Shown one piece after another: positions 59,528 through 64,000 of a stretch of 64,000 nucleotides of DNA. The notes under the pieces were generated by a model, which saw only the letters and a list, made by a program, of their open reading frames with translations, was not told the DNA's origin and searched no databases. The stretch is taken from positions 45,179,974 through 45,243,973 of the forward strand of contig NC_073311.1 of the NCBI RefSeq assembly GCF_027595985.1, in the 5' to 3' direction. The first letter of the stretch is position 1, and each line of letters starts with the position of its first letter. This stretch comes from Sorex araneus (taxonomy: Eukaryota > Chordata > Mammalia > Eulipotyphla > Soricidae). Both the position numbers and the translations under genes were made by a program.

Positions 59528-60129
59528 ATGAATAAAGAAGCACGGATGAGAGCAGCAGTGAACCAAAACCTTCTAGGAACTGGAAAAAGAGTCGGTCTCA
59601 GAGCACCCGGAGACTGGATGGAGTGAATGCCTCTGGAAGTCACTGAGGAAGACGACGGGATCAGCGGCCCTGGCCCAGAGACACAGCAGTGAACCCCGGG
59701 AGACGGCAGCTCGCCGGGGATCTCTCCGGACCCCGGGCCCAGTCAGATCCACTCCGCCCGCTCCAGATGGAACCCCAATGGCCACGGGCTTCCAGAAGCA
59801 AAGCCCGGGTACGAGGGTTCAAAGACTCAGATTCCAGACCGCATGGAGGTGGCGGAGATGGGCTGTCACTTCCCGTCTCCTAGTCCACTTGGGGTCCTGG
59901 CTGTCATGCCCACGATCTGCCTCTGGGCGCCACCTCAGTGAACCAAAGGCCTCGATCCAGAGACTCCCACATGAATCTCAAAATGGATTAGCTCCCTACA
60001 GGAATGTCTCTGGGCCCCAACCATTCACAAGTTTAGAATCCAGAAGCCTGTGGCCACTTCTGCAGCCACGCCACCTCTCATGGTGTTCATGATAAGCAAG
60101 AGTAAATAAACTATCCAGCATCTGCCCCT
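59528..60129 (-). other. NT5DC3 intron 1, nothing recognised
   Basis: No exon or known repeat seen. Confidence 0.4.
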
Positions 60130-60285
60130 GGCAGGCAGGCTTGAACAGGGGAGGGAAGATTCGAAACAATGCTGGTGGGAAGGTATAATGGTGGTGTAAT
60201 TGGTGCTGAAATACTGAATGTAATCAATTAATGCAAACAAACTTATGAAAATGAGATTTGAAAAAAAAATAAAAAAAGGAAGAGG
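60130..60285 (+). mobile_element. L1-like 3' end fragment
   Basis: ACAATGCTGGTGGGAAGGTA, TGAAATACTGAATGTAATCA and an A-rich end. Related to 43760 and 12200. Confidence 0.55.
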
Positions 60286-60852
60286 ACAGGTCACTGCTTT
60301 GGTGGGTGAAAGCACAGCAAAAGGCGGGGCCCTGGTACCCCACCAGGCGGAGGAGAAGCTTTTTCCTATAGAAAATCAGCAGCGGCACTTTCTCAGCACG
60401 CGGGCCTAAGACTGAATTAGACTGCACTGCCTTGTGGTTTTATTTCTGAAAATAAAATCTGCCAATTATAAGACGAAGTTTATTTTTATTTTTATAAAGC
60501 GTTTTCCCAAAATAAAATCCTTTTTTCTCTGTATGATGATATAACAGTTTTCAGTAATGATGTATACATTGTGTTGATTCTTTTTCCCTGGATGTGTTAT
60601 TTTAATAAATATCTCAGAATGAATGGGCGGGTAGTGGGGAACTGGGGGGGGGGGGGTGAAATGCCCTCCCTGAAAACACACACATACAGATTCTGCAGGA
60701 AATTTCTGAAAGCCTAGCTCCTGGCTCCTGGGATTATTCAAGGTTCCCAAGTAAGTGGTACTATTACACTAACTTAAATCCAAGTCTTTGTGGTCCCAGA
60801 GAGAATTCACAGGTCCATGATGGGAAAAATATGAGGAAATAAGGGAGGAAGG
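60286..60852 (-). other. NT5DC3 intron 1, nothing recognised
   Basis: Partly AT-rich (60440-60620); no exon or known repeat seen. Confidence 0.4.
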
Positions 60853-61018
60853 GGGCTGGAGAGATAGTACAGTGGGTAGGGCACTTGCCTCGCCAGCAGC
60901 TGACCTGGGTTTAATCCCTGCTACTCTATTACTGTCCCTTGAGCACTGGCAGGCATGATCCCTGAATGCAGAGCAAGCAGTCAGCCCTGAGCACCACTGG
61001 GTGCAGCCAAAAAACAAG
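60853..61018 (+). mobile_element. SINE, diverged
   Basis: GGGGCTGGAGAGATAGTACA head, GGGTTTAATCCCTGCTAC, tail TGGGTGCAGCCAAAAAACA running into a GGAA array. Confidence 0.87.
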
Positions 61019-61204
61019 GAAGGAAGGAAGGAAGGAAGGAAGGAAGGAAGGAAGGAAGGAAGGAAGGAAGGAGGGAGGGAGGGAGGGAGGGAGGGAGGGA
61101 GGGAGGGAGGGAAGGAAGGAAGGAAGGAAGGAAGGAAGGAAGGAAGGAAGGAAGGAAGGAAGGAAGGAAGGAAGGAAGGAAGGAGGAGGGAGGGAGGGAG
61201 GGAG
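61016..61204. repeat. (AAGG)n(GGGA)n(AAGG)n purine array
   Basis: Pure GGAA tetranucleotides with a central block of GGGA, probably grown from the SINE A tail. Confidence 0.95.
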
Positions 61205-61814
61205 GCAGGGTTCTCCCACTGACAACCTAGAGGCCACTGAGTTGACTGAAACTCCAACAGTGAAGACTGGCCAACAATTCCAGCCCTTCGTGAGCTGCTT
61301 TCTGAGGCCATGATCCGGTTGCTGCGGGCCTGACCATCTGAAGCTGTGAAACAGTCACGGTGAAGGGAGGCGGTTCCCCTGGGTTTGGAGAGTGGGGGCT
61401 CCATGGATGCGCTATTTTCTGCAGAGGACCACAAACCCTCCCCGCCTGAGGCAGAACATGGTCCCTCAACACAGCTCTGCGGGCACCCAGTGTCTGTTCC
61501 CTGACACAGCCCCATTCCTGAACACCGCAGGCCCCTCCATCTCTCTCCCACCCCCAGCAGGGGCAGAGCCCTCCAGGAACCACCACTGAGATGGAGGATG
61601 ACTGAGGGTCGCCCCTCTGGAAACTGCCCAGGTGTTCATGGCCGGCACATCGCCACCAGAGAGAGAGGGAGACCATTCCATGGGTTCAAGATAAATGCAT
61701 GAACACCAGACAATTGAAAGGGCTTTCAACACCAAAGGCCACCTCTGCAAGGCACTGAGAACAGTATCTGTATTGTAAACCGTAATAGCCAAAAGGAGAG
61801 ACAGAGAAAGATAT

Positions 61815-61815
<1 letters not shown>
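61205..61815 (-). other. NT5DC3 intron 1, nothing recognised
   Basis: No exon or known repeat seen. Confidence 0.4.

Positions 61816-61887
<72 letters not shown>
61816..61887. repeat. (GACA)n(CA)n microsatellite
   Basis: About eight GACA units followed by about 17 CA units. Confidence 0.95.
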
Positions 61888-61890
<3 letters not shown>

Positions 61891-61946
61891 TCTCTATTAC
61901 AATTTTAGTGCCTATATGCACAGTTGAAGAATTTCAAGAGATAAGG

Positions 61947-62114
61947 GGCTGGAGTGAGAGCACAGCAGGTAGGGCGTTTGCCTTGCATGCAGCCGAGCCG
62001 GGTTTGATTCCCAGCATCCCACATGGTCCCCTGAGCACTGCCAGGAGTAATTCCTGAGAGCATGAGCCAGGAGTAACCCCTGTGCATCGCCGGGTGTGAC
62101 CCACCCAAAAAAAG
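61947..62114 (+). mobile_element. tRNA-derived SINE
   Basis: Full length; flanks GAATTTCAAGAGAT on both sides. Confidence 0.95.
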
Positions 62115-62559
62115 AATTTCAAGAGATGAATGATGAGGAAAGGCTAAATGCTTTAGAGGCACCTTTCCCTTGACCCAAGCCAAAGAAACCGTATTGCCGT
62201 CAAAAAGCCACTTATAATACGAGCCAGAGGGTACGCAGCATCTATCCTAAGGTACCCTCTGCGCCATCGCTACCTAGCGACTGTCCCCAGTCTACCTTCT
62301 GTCCTGGTGACACTGTCCCCCCTCCCCGAATCAGAGGAGGAAGAAACTGAGGCAGACACGCCTGAGGCCTTAGGGGACAGTGGCTGGCAGGCAGGTGCAT
62401 CCAGGAGGGAGGACGAGATCACTGTGGATTTTCGGGGGCGGGGGTGGGGGGCGCTGGCTGGCAAGCAGGGAGGTAGAACACCGGAAACAGCCGTAAGATC
62501 CTTATTACAAGAAACCTGCACCAACTTATGCTGCATCCCACAGATGGGATGCTGGCAGT

Positions 62560-63965
62560 AAAGCCCCTATATATCACCCCTAGAAAGACAGCTGGGGCTC
62601 TGGCACGACTCTCTGCCGGCCATTCCCCAGTACCCGTCAGCAGGATGGGCGGGGAGAGAATCAGGCCCCGCCGCTCGGAACCCCTGTATCCAAGAGTTTA
62701 AGAAGGCCGTCAGCCTTTATGGCCCAAACTCCTTACGCGCTCAAATTGCCAGCAGGCTGGTGCAACCATCCGGTTCTGTGGCTGGAATTTTAGTTGCTAA
62801 GAGAGGTCTTAACCCCGAGCACTGTTCTCAAGGGAGAGCACGGTTTGCTGAGGAAGCATTTAAAATGTCTCGGGAGAATGGCCAAACATCCCAAGACCAG
62901 TGACGTTACTTTAGAAGCCAGTGCTGGGACTGACGTAGCCAAAGAGACTGAATCACAAGCTGACTCTAGTGAATCGCCCGTCCCTGACTCAGACTAGCCT
63001 GGCAGCGCTCTCTGCCTGGTGCCTGGCGCCCAGTGGGAAAGAAAGGCCAAGCTTCTCTTTGAAAATTCTTCAACGGAGCAATGAGCCTCATACTGCCTTT
63101 ATCTTCCCATTCGAGGAGGCTCTAGACAGACAGATGGGGGGAAGGCAATCTTGGTTCCTGCAATTACTGCAGATGTGGACTGTCAGGCTAATCAAAGACG
63201 AGGCATCAACCATTTTAGATTATTTAAGGGTCTGTCGAGAGGTGGGCACTGTACATCATAAGGATTATGCTATAAGGCTCGCACTGCGGAACAAATCAAA
63301 AAAGGATCAGGCAAAGAGCAATACTTCAATTGTGAGCTGGCAGGACTTTTTTTTTTTTTTGGGGGGGGCTGCACCCAGCGGTGCACAGGGGTTATAGGTT
63401 ACTTACTCCTGGCTGTGCTGGGGGACCATATGGGATGCTGGGAATCCAACCCGGGTCGCCAAGTGCAAAGCAAACGCCCTACCCGCTGTGCTATTGCTCC
63501 AGCCCCCAGGAAGGACATTTTTAAAAGGATTGCAAATGACCAACTAAGCCTAAAGTGATGGGGGGGAGGGGGAGAAGGACTTGGTCAAACTCCTGATAAA
63601 GTGGCTCCCTGGATGCAGAAAAGGAAATCCTAAACCAGGGATTGCAAATCTAAAGACCATAAGAATAGCACCCCCGTTGGGAAACCGGTAGCAGCGGCTC
63701 AGTGGTGGAGACACTCCCTCCCTCCCCCCCCCCCCCTGCCAGCGGCACTTCAAAATGTATCCTTCAGTTAAATCCTGCCACTAAAGGCAGCCCCACTGTA
63801 GTGGTGAAAGAAAAGGTGACTTTATTTCCTGGAGCCCCCACCCTCTGCTGCTGGAGCCCCCCACCCTCTGCTACTGTAGCCAAAGGAGTTTATGGTCCTT
63901 TACTCGGGATACTGTGGGGCTAATCTTAGGAAGATTTAGCTTGAATTTTAAAAAGAACCTAGCGA
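62560..63965 (+). mobile_element. Endogenous retrovirus remnant, betaretrovirus-like gag/pro
   Basis: Old, non-coding provirus fragment antisense to NT5DC3. Reading along the plus strand there are: a capsid-like segment with YGPNS near 62715; a segment near 63085-63150 resembling the capsid C-terminal homology region; one Cys-containing half of a nucleocapsid zinc-knuckle-like motif near 63322; after the SINE at 63349-63507, a short His-containing piece; and near 63905-63950 a glycine-rich stretch like the retroviral dUTPase motif. The pieces lie in different frames with several stops, so there is no intact gene. A further gag-like stretch may extend upstream to about 62240. LTRs were not identified. 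The class II (betaretrovirus-like) call rests on gag order plus dUTPase and is an inference. Confidence 0.65.
63349..63507 (-). mobile_element. tRNA-derived SINE inside the ERV
   Basis: T tail, GCTGCACCCAGCGGTGCACA to CTATTGCTCCAGCCCC. It sits between the two halves of the zinc-knuckle-like motif. Flanks GGCAGGAC and CAGGAAGGAC give a possible short target-site duplication. Confidence 0.92.
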
Positions 63966-63967
63966 AT

Positions 63968-64000
63968 GGGGCTGGAGCAATAGCACAGCAGGTAGGGCGT
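63968..64000 (+). mobile_element. SINE, cut by window end
   Basis: GGGGCTGGAGCAATAGCACA and CAGGTAGGGCGT, the head of a SINE continuing past 64000. Confidence 0.9.

Noticed and set aside
57268-64000. NT5DC3 first exon and promoter
   Set aside because: No CpG island, start codon in good context or matching donor of the right phase was found. Exon 1 is most likely beyond the window.

Overview
This is a mammalian genomic window. It is intron-rich, with GT-AG splice sites, AATAAA signals and dense retroposons. Its dominant repeat is a tRNA-derived SINE of about 170 bp, with more than 60 full or partial copies on both strands. I recognise this SINE from memory as the family abundant in shrews (Soricidae, probably Sorex), so the species call is an inference. 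The protein-coding content is two convergent genes.

Positions 1-26745, plus strand: the 3' end of STAB2 (stabilin-2/HARE), a scavenger and hyaluronan-clearance receptor. I could place the last 14 coding exons (591 codons plus stop). They encode EGF-like repeats, an X-link (hyaluronan-binding) module, the last fasciclin domain, one transmembrane helix and a 70-residue cytoplasmic tail with its endocytic motifs. The exon phases fit at every junction. The introns are swollen by microsatellites, minisatellites and SINEs.

Positions 26746-32170: the space between the two 3' ends. It holds SINEs and a polypurine GGGAA array of about 1 kb.

Positions 32170-57267, minus strand: NT5DC3, a HAD-superfamily 5'-nucleotidase-domain protein. 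I placed 13 coding exons (478 residues plus stop), which are probably exons 2-14 of 14. The first exon, carrying the N-terminus and promoter, is not in the window. A 3'UTR of about 2.6 kb is inferred from the only minus-strand AATAAA hexamer I found downstream of the stop codon.

Positions 57268-64000: part of NT5DC3 intron 1. It contains SINEs, purine-rich arrays, L1-like 3' ends and, at about 62560-63965, a decayed betaretrovirus-like gag/pro remnant in antisense orientation to NT5DC3. A SINE interrupts the remnant.

The STAB2-NT5DC3 pairing matches human 12q23.3 and separates this locus from the paralogous STAB1-NT5DC2 pair. The genes are not known to act together. I see no microbial system, CRISPR array or toxin locus. 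The unusual material is in the repeats: a second SINE type with a different body, nested insertions, and large tandem arrays close to exons.
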